Shown here in pieces: positions 44,801 through 59,193 of a DNA stretch of 64,000 bases (positions within the stretch are counted from its first letter, which is position 1; every line of letters starts with the position of its first letter). Origin of the DNA: Euglena gracilis (Eukaryota > Euglenida > Euglenophyceae > Euglenales); contig CP154956.1 of assembly GCA_039621445.1 (NCBI GenBank), positions 82,394,474 to 82,458,473 of the forward strand, read 5' to 3'. The notes under the pieces are model-generated. The model was not told where the DNA came from and made no database searches. It was given only the letters and a program-made list of their open reading frames with translations. The translations under genes were made by a program, and so were the position numbers.

Positions 44801-47800
44801 TCTGTTCAAAGGGTTGGTTTTGAGGTCCAGAGAGCGGACTCTGGGGGGGGGGGTTGGATTGGGAGCTCGTGGGAAGCGTCAAAATCTGCGGGGAGGGGGG
44901 AGGAGGCGCGGTGCAGGGCGGATGTCGATGATCATCATGCGGCCCTCCGTGAACTCGTAGCTGAAGTGGCTGCGAGCACCGGCCAGCGACTTTTCGGTGT
45001 GGAATGGGAAGGGAGGCCTCAACCGCCTCCCCACTATAGGCCCCCCCAAGGGGGGCCATATAGTGGGGAGGTGGGGGGCAGCAATTTTTTTTGCGTTAAT
45101 GATGGAATAGGGTTAGGTGCGCGACTTAGGGTTAGGGTTAGGCCTAACTTGTACACCGAACACCCGTCAATAAGTTAGGCCTAAACCTAACCCTAAATCG
45201 CGCACCTAACCCTACTCCATCCTTAACGCAAAAAAAATTTGACCCCCCCTCCCCACTATATGCCCCCCCTGGGGGCCATATAGTGGGGCGCTGCCATATA
45301 TACACACTATATATAATACATACATATATATAATATATGTATATATATGTATATATAGAGATATATATATATATATAATACACAACCATACAATTGCTTA
45401 CCGACCCCCGGGGGGGGGAGGGGGGGTCACTCCACTTTTTTAAAAACCAGTCAGTCACTCATTTTCAAAAAACCAGCCAGTCACTACCCCCCGGGGGGGG
45501 TCGGCCACTCAGAAAAACGGCCACTTTCCAGTCACTTTAGGCCATTTTAGGCCCAAAAAAAATTTCCGGCGACTTCGGCGCCGGGGTCACTCAAGCCACT
45601 TTTGCCCACTCCTGGCCGACCCCCCCCGGGGGGGGGGGAGGGGGCCGGGCCAAAAACCAGTCAGTCACTCTGAAAAAACCAGTCACCCACCCACCCCCCC
45701 CCGGGGGGGGGGGGTCGGTCAGTGCTTAAGCAATTGCCTGTACCCAACCCAGAACCCAAACACCTCTCCCTTCGTTTCATCACACCCCATCCAGGGACTT
45801 TTCTGGGGGAAAAACCTGCCGTCTGAGGACCCAGCGGTGGCCTTGGAATTTCATTTTGGGCTGTGCGGTGGGCGAATGCCTGGGGGGTGTTGCGGGAGTC
45901 CTTCTCGACGTAGCCCCAGTTGTTGTTGTGCTTCACGTACTTCCCGGGGATGTACGTCGGACGCAGTGTGGGGACCGGGTTGGGAACCTTCAAAAAACTC
46001 AGCCGGCATGATGCACGTGTGCAAGCAACAGAAAAATGGCACAATTTGTCCTCCTCCCCAAAAAGCATTTTTCTGACCGATAGAAATCTAAAGAATAATT
46101 CAAAATGCGCTCAAAATATAAACTGAGAGGGAAAAGAGGTGACCAAGCGGAGACGTGTTCTTCAGAATTCCAAGGTGGCCCTCCAAGGAACAAATGACTG
46201 GTGACAAGAATCAAGACACTGAAGGACACGGCACACATAATACAAAAAGAGCGAAAATCGTGCGGGATGACGCCAGAGGAAATATTGAAAAGAAACAGAC
46301 ATGCCAAATTGCACACCAGCTCCCCCCGGAATCCATCCACCGGTGCCAAAAAAAAAGCCTGACAACTTCCCGCCGGAAAGCATCTGGGGGCATGCCAGTT
46401 TCCCAGGGCGGGACAGGGACACCCCTCCACCCCCACGCTGGGCTCCACCCCCCACCACGTGCCGTCCTGGCGTTGGATGATGTAGCAGTCCACGAACTGC
46501 ACCGGCCGCGGGGGCTTCCGCTCATTGAACGCGCGCGCGATGGCCTGGCAGGCGGACTGCATGATGACGTCCGTGTCGTACACGTCCGCCCGCTGGTCCT
46601 GCGCGCAGGGCGACCGCCCCCCCCCCCCACCCTCAAGAGGCAAACCGAGAGAGGTAAGGCCCTTCCGGCACGGTTGTCATTGGGGAAATTGGGGGAAATC
46701 TCCAGTCCAGGAGGGGACCCCCCCCCGCCTAAACCCCGTACGGCCACCTTATATCGAACCCTGGGGGGGGGGTAAATGGGGGCGAGGCGTGCTGGGCCAA
46801 CCAAAAGAAAAAAAGGAGAAAAGCGCCCAAATCCAGAGGGGTTGCCTCCTTCCGTTGAAAATTCTTCAGGAAAATCTCAAAAAAAAAAAACCAGCGAAAC
46901 ACCATTTTTTTTGACCATCCAGTGTTTCGTCAAAATTCTGGCACTTCATGGCAAATCGCGATGAATTTGTTTTGCAGATATGCTGAACTGCCTCCAGACT
47001 TATTTTCAGCAGACCCCGGTGGACAAAAAATTCTGGCACCTCATGTGTGAATGTCGACACTCTGGGCATACCCAAGACTAAATGCACCCCCACCCCTAAA
47101 TGAAATATATCTGAATGAATAAATTAATCAATAAATTAATCCATGGTAATCCGCGGTACACTCGCAAACTCATTGTTCGTTTCTCCCATACCAGGGCCCC
47201 CAGTGCGTATTCCTTTGGAATGAAGTGACTGCCAATCACGCATCTTCTGGGAGACGGACCTCTACCTCCCGGGGCCCCGGCCCCGCGCCACCCTGCCCGC
47301 TTCTCCTTGTTCCACTTCGCGACGCAGCGCTCCTGGGTGCCGTCGGGGTGCATCAACAGCATGAAGTGGGCGGACCGCAGGGCGCCCTCGGCGAACATCT
47401 TCGGCATGATCTTCACGTTTGGGGCCCCCGGGGGGCGGGGAGGCCACACAAATATCGAAAGGCTGCATTTGATTTCTAAGTGTATCTGTATCCCTGTCCG
47501 TCCACATAAATCGACACCTGGATTGAGGTCTTCAGCCATGCCTCTCTATGTCTATCCATAACTATACCTAACGACCCCTGCCCTTTCAGCTTCTGCCAGG
47601 GGAAGGAAAAGACACGTGGGCGAGTACGGACCCCAGAGGCCAGCTTCCGGCAGCTGCCCAGCATGCCCCCCCTCAAAGTGGCAAGTGTTTTTTTTGTGAA
47701 AACCCACGCATAACGCACGAATTCCCTTTTTTGAAGAAGAAAAAAACAGCAACAAACTTTGTTGTGACAGTGCTTCACCTCATCAGAAGCTTTGGCACTT

Positions 47801-48744
47801 TTTGGGGGAAATTCGGCCCAAAAATCGACAATTTTATTGTGACAGATTCACTAAGCGATTTTTGGGCCAAATTTTCCCCCCAAAATGCCAAAGCTTCTGA
47901 TGAGGTGCATTCAGGAGGGAATAGGAGTGGGGAGGGTAGGTGTCTATATGAGTGATGGCGTAAGTGGAGTCGCACAGCACACCCCACCGCCCCTCGCCCA
48001 TCCCCCCATCCATCACCCTTCCGGTATCCTACCCCCACACTCAAAAAAAAAACAACTTCTGCAGGCGAATTTTGGAGGAATTTCGGTCTTCGGCATCGCC
48101 TGGAACCCCCAGGACCAAAATGATGACAAGATCTCTTCCCAGCGCAACCCGCCACTCACCTACCCCCACCAGCACTCCCCACCTCCTCCACACATCTGCC
48201 CCACAATACTCCACACTCTGGCCCACATACTCCACACTTAAATGTCGGAGCTCCTGACACCTAAAATGTGGTGTGCTTTCACCCTACCTTCTTGTCATTT
48301 TATGGTACAAAAAAAGACGAATCCAAAAGTGACTATGATATCAATCATCAATGTTTGTTAAGAATACATTAACTTTTTTTTAAGTTTTTGAGTTTTCGAT
48401 ACTCTTTTGAGAAGTTGGAAACGTCAGGAGTCAGATTGGAAAAGGTTAGAAATAACAGAAATTAAACACAGAAATGAAAATAATCACCAAACACGTGAAA
48501 TTCAGGGAAAGTATGTTCCATTTGAGCAGTTTTGACAAATCCACAGACCCTTCTGTCGGTCAAAGCCGTCTCCTGGGAGGTCGGCCAGTCAGTGGCAACT
48601 CCCAGCACTTTCACATGGGGCACAACAGGGAACTTCCGGCAGCTTTGCAGGCAACACCATGAAGGCTCCTCAGGCATGCAATTTCTCGCGGGGGATGAGA
48701 ACATTTATTTCATGAGCGGAATCCGATATTCAGAAGTATACACT

Positions 48745-48780
<36 letters not shown>

Positions 48781-49680
48781 GCCATATATTATCATAATCA
48801 TATATAATACATCATACATATATCTGTGTATATGTGAATATATAAATATATCCGAATTTGATATCCCCGAGCCAAAGCCCCTCCTTGAGGTCGAGCCAAC
48901 ACTGTTTTCCAAGCCAGCAGCCCCCCGGGGGGCATGGGGGCAGTGTCCCACTTCTTCTCCTCCCACACGTAGAAGCGCTTCGTCACCTTCTCCGTCGGGA
49001 TGTTGGACATGTCTGGGAACTTGTCGTCTGCGGGGGCAGGCTTCACGGTGCCCTGCTGCTGCTTCTGGATCTGGTCCATCGTCATTTCCCCGAAGTACCC
49101 CTGCTTGGTGGCGGACCCCCACCAAATAAAAAGATAGGGCACACACAGTGCAACTCAGAAAATTGAACGTCCATGCACGGGTGTTTCCTTCTTCGGAGGT
49201 TGTTTCAAACAACCCACATGTGTCAAACAAACCATATGTGTTAAAAAAAAACAATTTTGTGAATATCTTTTGTCTATGTGTGTGCATTATAAGATTTTCC
49301 AAAAGAGGAGTCAAAGGTGGCTGAAAAACACAAGGTCAAACATTGACCCTTTATTGGGCAAAATAATTCTGAAATGCATAAATTAATTCAGTTTCCTCAA
49401 AGACAATCAGGGTAAAACTGCTCGACGCATGGCAAAACCAAACCAAAACCAAAACCATTCCAAAAGAAAAAACAAAACAAAACAAAAAAGTGGGTGAAAA
49501 AACGTTTGTGGATTCTGCGGGAGGCAACACCGATGTGGCGGGGCCTCCGGCAGCCGGCCCAGGCAGGCAGGGGGCCCGGGCATGGGCCTCCTCGACGCGC
49601 TTCTCGAAGGGCAGCTTGTCCTTGATGTGGTCCACCTTGCTCTTCACGGCCTCGGACACTCGGTGCAGCCCGCGACGCAT
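38742..49680 (-). CDS. Alpha-kinase (eEF2K/TRPM-type atypical kinase) with C-terminal EF-hand
   Basis: Exons encode a 100-residue N-terminal part, then FAEGALRSAHF and CVAKWNKE (catalytic Lys), QAIARAFNERKPP, a VETYIPGKYVKHNNNWGYV segment matching the VEP.I.G...KYN.N.G motif, TPQAF plus SHFSYEF, MMIIDI, GVGDVYTDPQVHT (metal and catalytic Asp) and GVGNMGQKGMDQFMKTHWC joined to NSIC. The last join rebuilds the H-X-C-X3-C zinc site of alpha-kinases. After the kinase comes an EF-hand with a canonical loop. Such kinases phosphorylate Ser/Thr in helices or in elongation factor 2. An EF-hand in cis suggests direct calcium control, in place of the calmodulin site of eEF2K; that is inference. Most introns are nonconventional. 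The C-terminal exon is tentative. Confidence 0.85.
39035..39215 (+). other. Unexplained open GC-rich stretch
   Basis: A plus-strand frame with FSFNKRDGHTLWHQHRYALR has exon-like composition but no recognised motif or splice partner. Confidence 0.25.
40291..40496 (-). CDS. Alpha-kinase gene exon 10 (EF-hand)
   Basis: It encodes AMLGLKPHQYDALVREFNNF and a canonical EF-hand loop DKDKSGFLDKSE (40432-40397) with calcium ligands at positions 1, 3, 5, 9 and 12, then a helix. The assignment to the kinase gene rests on strand, phase and intron consensus. Confidence 0.8.
40965..41398. mobile_element. MITE-like element with GTGACAATT repeats
   Basis: The ends CCCCCCCCGGCAATTG and CAATTGCCCGGGGGG are inverted. 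The two halves contain similar GGGTGACAATTTGGC and GGCACAG units. It lies in the intron between exons 9 and 10. Confidence 0.6.
41593..41702 (-). CDS. Alpha-kinase gene exon 9 (linker)
   Basis: It encodes SASPKREGTCAVGKVTHKVE and DFVGNLQAIPG. The end before CGC-CAG gives phase 2, which fits the next exon after CTG-CGGGG. Confidence 0.75.
41888..41950 (-). CDS. Alpha-kinase exon 8 (zinc-site end)
   Basis: It encodes NSICTYLGLEFTAPKKAGAA. Joined to HWC it makes the C-X3-C zinc ligand pair. The next intron (41887-41703) begins TCC-CAG-CC and ends GGG-CTG-ACCCG. Confidence 0.9.
42020..42592. mobile_element. hAT-like MITE (GCTTGTGCTTA family), interrupted
   Basis: The ends CATGCTTGTGCTTACCG and TAAGCACAAGCCTG match the copy at 58205-58417. 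Flanks AGCCCCAT and GGCCCCAT agree at 7 of 8 positions. A second element (42312-42578) is inserted in it. It lies in alpha-kinase intron 7. Confidence 0.88.
42312..42578. mobile_element. Nested MITE with TA target duplication
   Basis: Inverted ends CCTACCCCCC and GGGGGGTAGG (then GGGAAACTGTCA / TGACAGTTTCCC) are flanked by TA on both sides. Removing it restores GACTAAGCACAAGCC, as in the 58205 copy. TA duplication suggests a Tc1/mariner-like source. Confidence 0.9.
43040..43351. mobile_element. hAT-like MITE in alpha-kinase intron 7
   Basis: The ends CATACCTTTGCTAGCG and TTAAGCAATGGTATG and internal AACCAGTCAGTCAC repeats match the 25867 family. Flanks ATGGAGAC and GCGGAGAC agree at 6 of 8. 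Confidence 0.85.
43456..43572 (-). CDS. Alpha-kinase exon 7 (DPQVHT and Gly-rich loop)
   Basis: It encodes QGVGDVYTDPQVHTCDGKGY and FMKTHWC. The following intron (43455-41951) begins ACC-CAG-CGGTCGGGTGTGG and ends CCACACCCGCCG-CTG-CGGGC, a long near-perfect stem. Confidence 0.92.
44921..44971 (-). CDS. Alpha-kinase exon 6
   Basis: It encodes SHFSYEFTEGRMMIIDI, the strand preceding the QGVGD loop. The following intron (44920-43573) has reversed signals: 5' GCCCTGCACC and 3' GGTGCAGGGGC, which pair almost perfectly. Confidence 0.85.
45024..45297. mobile_element. Fold-back with TTAGGG units
   Basis: Both ends carry a CCCCACTATA...TATAGTGGGG hairpin. Inner arms GGTTAGGTGCGCGACTTAGG and CCTAAATCGCGCACCTAACC are inverted, with TTAGGG/CCCTAA units. 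It lies in alpha-kinase intron 5. Confidence 0.8.
45300..45380. repeat. (AT)n-rich microsatellite
   Basis: ATATATGTATATATAT-type sequence directly left of the MITE at 45387. Confidence 0.9.
45387..45740. mobile_element. hAT-like MITE in alpha-kinase intron 5
   Basis: The ends CATACAATTGCTTACCG and TTAAGCAATTGCCTG, internal AACCAGTCAGTCAC repeats and a TTCGGCGCC core match the 25867 family. Flanks TACACAAC and TACCCAAC agree at 7 of 8. Confidence 0.88.
45874..45958 (-). CDS. Alpha-kinase exon 5
   Basis: It encodes TYIPGKYVKHNNNWGYVEK and NTPQAF. The 5' boundary follows CTG-CGTCC. The 3' boundary is set where conserved QAF should meet SHF, but the intron there has CAG and CTG displaced inward. 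Confidence 0.85.
46444..46600 (-). CDS. Alpha-kinase exon 4
   Basis: It encodes DQRADVYDTDVIMQSACQAI, FNERKPPRPVQFV and TWWGVE. The next intron (46443-45959) begins GCC-CAG-CGTGGGG and ends CCCCACA-CTG-CGTCC; the arms pair and the frame is kept. Confidence 0.9.
46740..46768. repeat. Solo end of the CAGGGTTTGATATAAGG family
   Basis: CCTTATATCGAACCCTGG is the right end of the element at 11920-12285. No left partner was found within 500 bases. Confidence 0.5.
47100..47200. other. Intron sequence, no feature
   Basis: AT-rich stretch inside alpha-kinase intron 3. The rest of the introns between 47.4 and 48.9 kb holds one inverted repeat (TTTTTGGGGGAAATTCGGCC at about 47799 facing GGGCCAAATTTTCCCCCCAA at 47864) and nothing else clear. 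Confidence 0.4.
47299..47419 (-). CDS. Alpha-kinase exon 3 (catalytic Lys)
   Basis: It encodes NVKIMPKMFAEGALRSAHFM and CVAKWNKEK. The next intron (47298-46601) begins GGG-CAG-GGTGGCG and ends TCGCC-CTG-CGCGC, in phase 1 on both sides. Confidence 0.88.
48747..48778. repeat. (CA)n microsatellite
   Basis: Short CA array followed by AT-rich sequence to 48860. Confidence 0.95.
48936..49103 (-). CDS. Alpha-kinase exon 2
   Basis: It encodes QGYFGEMTMDQIQKQQQGTV and FYVWEEKKWDTAP. The 3' intron end is set by pairing of the CCCCCCGGGG arms at both ends (N3 ATG, N5 CCCCA), which also keeps the frame. Confidence 0.65.
49531..49680 (-). CDS. Alpha-kinase exon 1
   Basis: The ATG at 49680 begins MRRGLHRVSEAVKSKVDHIK, a basic amphipathic N-terminus. 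CCCCGCAG lies 28 bases upstream (49709-49716) and could be a spliced-leader acceptor. The 3' edge uses the donor TCG then GTGTTG and is tentative. Confidence 0.6.
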
Positions 49681-50566
49681 GGTGAGGGGTGTGTGAATGG
49701 GAGGAGAGCTGCGGGGGATGGCGACGGATCAACAACAAGACAGAGCTGGGGCCTGGTCCTCTGTACCTACCCCCCCCCTGTGGAGAACGGACGTGCCCGA
49801 GAGCCCGTCAGCTGGGAAACAGTCAGTGTCCTAGTGCTCGCCAACCTTGTCATGATAATTGTCAGCGTCCCCGGTGCCGGTCATTGGATGGGAAAATGAT
49901 CATGCATTGGGATTTTCTTTCTTCCCATTCTCAGCTCCCTTGCCTTGGCAAAGCCTCCTTGCTTTGTCTATTCGTCATAATTCACTTCCTTTATTCCTTC
50001 CTTGTTTCCTGCAATTTCCCTTTCCTAACAACCCCCGCCGGAAACTTTCACCCGGCGGGCTATATTATGTTCCATTTTGTCCAATCAAATCAGTTATTTC
50101 TGAAAGATCAGCCAGTCAATTCCTGACAAGGTGCTGGGGTCCGGGGCCAAATGCACCGAAGCCGCCCAATTGGAATGAAGGATTGTGCGGGAGGCCAATC
50201 TGGGTGTTGCCCTGTTGGTTCGGGAGTTCGGGCCAGCGGGAGCACCACACCATCATGGGATTTGACTCGAGAAAAACACCGAGCGATCACATAACTCAAT
50301 GCAGTCACACGGCAATGTCTGACGGCAGGCGTGGGAAGCCTTGAGGGGTGCGCACGAGCCAGGGGTGGCAGCACAGATCGGTGGAACGAGAAGGGAGGGG
50401 AAGCAAATGTGCCAGCTTTGTCAGACAAAGACAGCCGAGGTTTCTCCGCCCCGAGAGGGAAGCCCACGTTCGTTGTCATCCAAAACTCTCAATGCGGCCA
50501 TGTCCGGCCACACCCAATCACACCGGTCACGACCAGCCATGCGTAGGTGCTTGCCCGCCGGGAAGC
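49681..50566. other. Spacer between Nudix stop and alpha-kinase start
   Basis: The spacer is 886 bases with both genes on the minus strand. No coding motif was seen. CCCCGCAG close to 49709 is a candidate trans-splice acceptor for the alpha-kinase mRNA. Confidence 0.4.
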
Positions 50567-55267
<4,701 letters not shown>

Positions 55268-55544
55268 GGGGGGTCGAATCGGCCCCAGACCAGGCCGCCC
55301 CGAAAAAAGCAAAACACCCCCCAAGGGGGTGAGGCCGGTGGGATAATTCCCTCCAGAGGGTGCAGCTTTTCTTGCCCGTTTCCTTCGTGCCGCAACCCCC
55401 CTTTAAAATACCCGGCTACCACCACCATGACACTCCCCCACGTCGCCGAAACCCCTCGTCTCCCACAGCTCCTTTGCCGTCCCCATACACACACACGTGA
55501 GTCGTGCAAACCGCTTTCTTCTTTTTGGTCCCCCAGCCGGAACT

Positions 55545-55605
55545 CCGGGACCGTCTGCATGGCGGCAGGGTCGAATTCGGCCCCAGACCTGTTTCCCCGC
55601 CAGCC
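55545..55605 (-). repeat. Second copy of the Nudix exon-1 start region
   Basis: GGTCTGGGGCCGAATTCGAC and ATGCAGACGGTCCC resemble 55250-55300 with small indels. It may be an alternative or duplicated first exon. Confidence 0.5.
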
Positions 55606-55823
55606 CAATGCCCGGGCTTCAAGGTAAACGACTGGGGTGTTGGGGGTAAGCCCCCAATTATGGGCAATCGGTTGCTTGACTTCGGCAATTCGATGCTATT
55701 ACATGAACTCCCATAAATGAAGATAAAGCCCTCCATAGAACCCAGTCGGAGGGCCCTTACAGTTGGGGGTCGGAAGAAAAAAAACAGCCAAAAAATTTTG
55801 GAGCAACACCAAAACTCCGGACA

Positions 55824-56224
55824 CAAGGAAATCTTGAGGAACCGGGGGGGGGGGGGTTCCCACAAGCCAGCTGGAAAAAGGTGGTGCTGGCTGGACCCCA
55901 CCCCACAGGAGGGTCCAACCTGCCACCAGGCTAGAAACTGAAAATGGGAATACAGCCCAAAACCAGCTGGGTTGAAAAATTTTAGCGAAAAAAGAAATAT
56001 TTTGAGGTGACAGACAAAAAAAAATTCATTTTTTGGCCATTTGTCACTTTTTCCCCCCTGAAAATCTTTGGTAATTTGTGCCAATTTTTTTTCTCGGTCC
56101 AGCCGGGCTTTGACGGCTGGAAAAAGTTCATTTCCAGTCGAACCGGAGGTGAGGGTGAGCCCAAATGGGAGCTGATGGCTTGAAAAAAGTTCTAGCTGGC
56201 TGGACCCTGGCTTAAGAAACCTTG
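55824..56224. mobile_element. MITE with CTTAAG-type ends
   Basis: CAAGGAAATCTTGAGG and CTTAAGAAACCTTG are imperfect inverted ends. Inside are CTGGCTGGACCC arms and a TTTTTGGCCATTTGTC core. Flanks do not show a clear duplication. Confidence 0.6.
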
Positions 56225-56472
56225 CCAGCCACCAGTCAAGACAGGGGTTTCAAAACCAAAACCAAGTCTGGCAGGAGCATGTCCCAGTGTGGGGGAAGCC
56301 ACGACCGTCAGGCTCTGGGTCAGCGTCATAGTATGGTGCAGAGGGAACTGCCCCTGGAGCAGGAATGCTCCGTTTTTCCGACAATGACTTTTGACGGTGA
56401 GGAGCCCGGAAGCGGCATCACTAACCAGTTGTAGCTGTTACGACCAGGTTTCCACAGCTCAATAAAACATCC

Positions 56473-56676
56473 TCACAAGGCGAGAGGGGTTGAAATTCCC
56501 TTTGCCAGGAGGCCAATTACATGCACGCTCTGTAATTTGTCGCGAAGTCTCCAAAATTCTTTGGGCCCAAACCAACCCCCAGCGATCTGCCCCTGGGGGA
56601 TGTGGCTCCCCCAACCCCAGGTCCTGAAAAAAGCCGTGTCTTTTAACACCTCAACAGAGGCTGGGCAAACCGCCAT
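56473..56676 (-). pseudogene. Possible retroelement RNase H fragment
   Basis: A 67-codon frame with TWGWGSHIPQGQIAGGWF and KLQSVHVIGLLAKGI resembles the GWG.HL...I.G.W and HIN..E blocks of DIRS-type RNase H. Codon use differs from local exons. Weak evidence. Confidence 0.3.
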
Positions 56677-56914
56677 TGGTGTCTATTCGGCCCGAAATTG
56701 CTGGGGGAAGGGGTGCCCAATTCAACACCCCCCCAAAAGTTGACTATCAGGTGCAGGGGGCAAACTTTCGGTGTTGGGGTTGGGGGTCAAACAACCTCCC
56801 CCCTCCCCAGTGAGGGACAATGAACACAAATTAATGGGGGAAATCAACTTTCAGGGAAACTAAGAAAGCCACGCAGGAGGCAGGGGTGAGCCAGGGGTTT
56901 TGAAAAAGACACTC

Positions 56915-57270
56915 CATCCGGCCGGCTGAAAAAAGGTGCTGCGGGAAGGAAGGCATTGGTCGGACCCCACCCCCCTAGTGGGGTGGGGGGTCGGGGGGGG
57001 GGGGGTTGCCAGCTGAACCCAGTTGGTGATCAAAGTGGGCAAAAAGCCCAGATCTAGTAGTACTGGGATTTTTTTTGGAGGTGTAACCCCCAAACACCCA
57101 CAAGAACTGCATTTTTTGGCCGTTTTGCCCCCCCCCCTGTGGGCAATTTGCTCCGATTTTTCCCAAAAAAATCAAAAAGGAAAGCTGCCCCGACTTTATT
57201 TCAGTGGAAACTGGGGGGGTCTGAGCCCAGCTGAGAGCTGCTTACTGGAAAAAAGAGCTGCTTGCTGGCT
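56915..57270. repeat. CTGGCTGGAAAAAGG-family GC-stem element
   Basis: CCGGCCGGCTGAAAAAAGGTG at the left and CTTGCTGGCTGCCTGG at the right enclose GC stems and a TTTTTTGGCCGTTTTG core, directly left of the MITE at 57279. Confidence 0.5.
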
Positions 57271-57278
57271 GCCTGGAC

Positions 57279-57576
57279 CACACAATTTATTTCGACCCCC
57301 GGGGGGGCCACTAGAATGAAAAAACCCAGTCAGTCACTTTTTTCGGGAAACCAGTCAGTCACTCCCCCCCCTCGGGGGGTCGGCCACTCTGAATCCAGAA
57401 AATAAAATTTGACCAAAAACATGCAAAAAAGGCTAAAAAAATTCTCCGGCACCTTCTGCGCCGGGTCACTTTAGTGGTTTTTTTTGCCGACCCCCCCTGG
57501 GGGGGCAGTCAGTCACTCTGAAAAAAACCAGTCACCCCCGGGGGGGGGGGTCGGCCAGTGACCAAATGATTGTATG
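57279..57576. mobile_element. hAT-like MITE (CATACCATTG family, diverged)
   Basis: The ends CACACAATTTATTTCGACC and ACCAAATGATTGTATG plus internal AACCAGTCAGTCAC repeats identify the family. Flanks GCCTGGAC and GGCTGGAA agree at 6 of 8. Confidence 0.75.
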
Positions 57577-57703
57577 GGCTGGAACCCCGGGGGTTGGACT
57601 GGGTCTCATCCGACTTAAGAAATGGGTCCAAGCACGAAGCACCGGGGGGGGGGGGGGGCGTTATTGCAATGCATGTTGCTCATGTACGCAGAGCCCTCTG
57701 ACC

Positions 57704-57787
57704 AGCGAATAGCAGGCGTCGTCGCCGGTGGCCTCGCTGTCGTCAGAAGATGGTGGCTGCCGCACCACCCGAAGCAGCGGCAGGCAT
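57704..57787 (-). CDS. Exon 2 of the unidentified membrane protein
   Basis: It follows CTG-AAACG and stays open with GC-rich codons. The 3' edge is set before GGT-CAG; a GT donor one base later is equally possible. Confidence 0.55.
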
Positions 57788-58528
57788 CGTTTCAGCACCC
57801 CCCACACCTCTCACTGGAAGAAGGCAAAAGCGTTTGGAAGATCAAACAAAAGCAATAAAAACAACAGAGAAACGAATTTTATCAAAAAAATAAAAATAAA
57901 AAACAACACAACAAAAAATAACGCAACATAAAAAAAGGCATTTGCATCCCCCCCTGCAGGCGACCAAAAGGAAACAAAAACAAAATTTTGGCTTGCTTCC
58001 TGGTGTTTGCCGCTTTGGTAAAAGGGAGAGGTTGGAGGACCATTGCCTGAGAAAGCACAAAAAAATAAGCCCATTCCTGGGTTTCCCAACCTTCAGCACC
58101 AGAATGCCTGCTGTATCCTTGACCTCCACCAAAGCATAGCACAAGCACAAGGCCATAACACACAGGATAACACAAGAAACACCGGCTGGCCTCAAGGCAC
58201 GGGTCATGCTTGTGCTTACCGACCGGGGGGGGAGGGGGGTGGGTGGGCGCCATAGGGTGCCCGCCCCTAGCAGGCACACCCCCCGGGGGGGGGGGTAGGG
58301 GTCCGGGGGGACCCAGAACCCTACCCCCCTGGGGGGGGGGTCGGATCGGGTGCTGTGGGGTGCCTGCCCCTAGTACCCCCCCCCTGTGGGGTAGGCACCC
58401 GACTAAGCACAAGCCTGGCACGGGTGAGGGGGGAAGGGGTCCACTGACCTTGGCCTGGCCAGGCAGTACACCGTGGCGGCCCCCACCGCCACGCCCAGCA
58501 GGCATCCTCGCCAGAATGGGGACTGCAT
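57704..58528 (-). CDS. 5' end of an unidentified membrane-anchored protein (2 exons found)
   Basis: Exon 1 starts at ATG 58528 with MQSPFWRGCLLGVAVGAATV, a hydrophobic signal-anchor. GCATCCGCAG lies 14 bases upstream and could be a spliced-leader acceptor. Exon 2 joins in phase through an N3-CAG...CTG-N5 intron and encodes LPLLRVVRQPPSSDDSEATG and ACYSLVRGLC. No family is recognised. It is followed by the Nudix gene on the same strand, so the remaining exons should lie between 57703 and about 55600, but none could be defined there. Confidence 0.6.
58205..58417. mobile_element. hAT-like MITE (GCTTGTGCTTA family), uninterrupted copy
   Basis: The ends CATGCTTGTGCTTACCG and TAAGCACAAGCCTG are flanked by the exact 8-bp duplication GCACGGGT (58197-58204 and 58418-58425). 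It lies in the first intron of the 58528 gene and shows the empty site for the nested element of 42312. Confidence 0.92.
58461..58528 (-). CDS. Exon 1 of the unidentified membrane protein
   Basis: Sixty-eight bases ending TACTGCCT before GGC-CAG. It encodes the start and most of a transmembrane helix. Confidence 0.65.
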
Positions 58529-59193
58529 CGCGGCGTCAGGGGCTGCGGATGGCAACGCCCGGCATCAGACGCCTGGAGGGGGCCAAAGCACAGCGCTGGG
58601 GGGGGGGGGGGGGGGAGTGGGGGGGGGGGGAGGAAAAACGACCAAAGTTGCCCGGTGGGTGTTTTTACCCATCCTTGAAGAGGCTGGGGATGCAACGCAC
58701 GTGGCATGCACTTGATGCAAGCAAAAGCTGACTTGTTTTCCGACACTGCCAGCCTGTTTGGTTTCGGTTTTTTTCTTAAGAACGCTGCATCTGGGGGGGG
58801 TGGCACAGGACAAAACGAGTTTTAAAAAAGTGCCATAATGGGGGGGATTGCAAGTTAGGGGCAACTTTGGGGGATTAAGCAAACATGAAAGGTGGGAGGG
58901 AGTAAGCACATGTGGGTGTGGGATGACAGGGCACATGAAAAATTCAAAAAACTGCAGACGTCAACACATACACACACACACACACACACAGACACCTTTA
59001 GGAGGAAGCTTGAGGCAGCTTTCCAGGAAACAAAGGAATGGGGGAATCGTAGCCACTGGCTGGAAGGCATTACGTTACTGAATGGCCACACCTGTATTTC
59101 ACCATCAGCTGACAATGTGCACTTGTTGTTGGCTGCGAACTGCATCAGAAGCGGGCCAGGTATGTTGTCCGCATGGCTTTAAACCAGGCCAAG

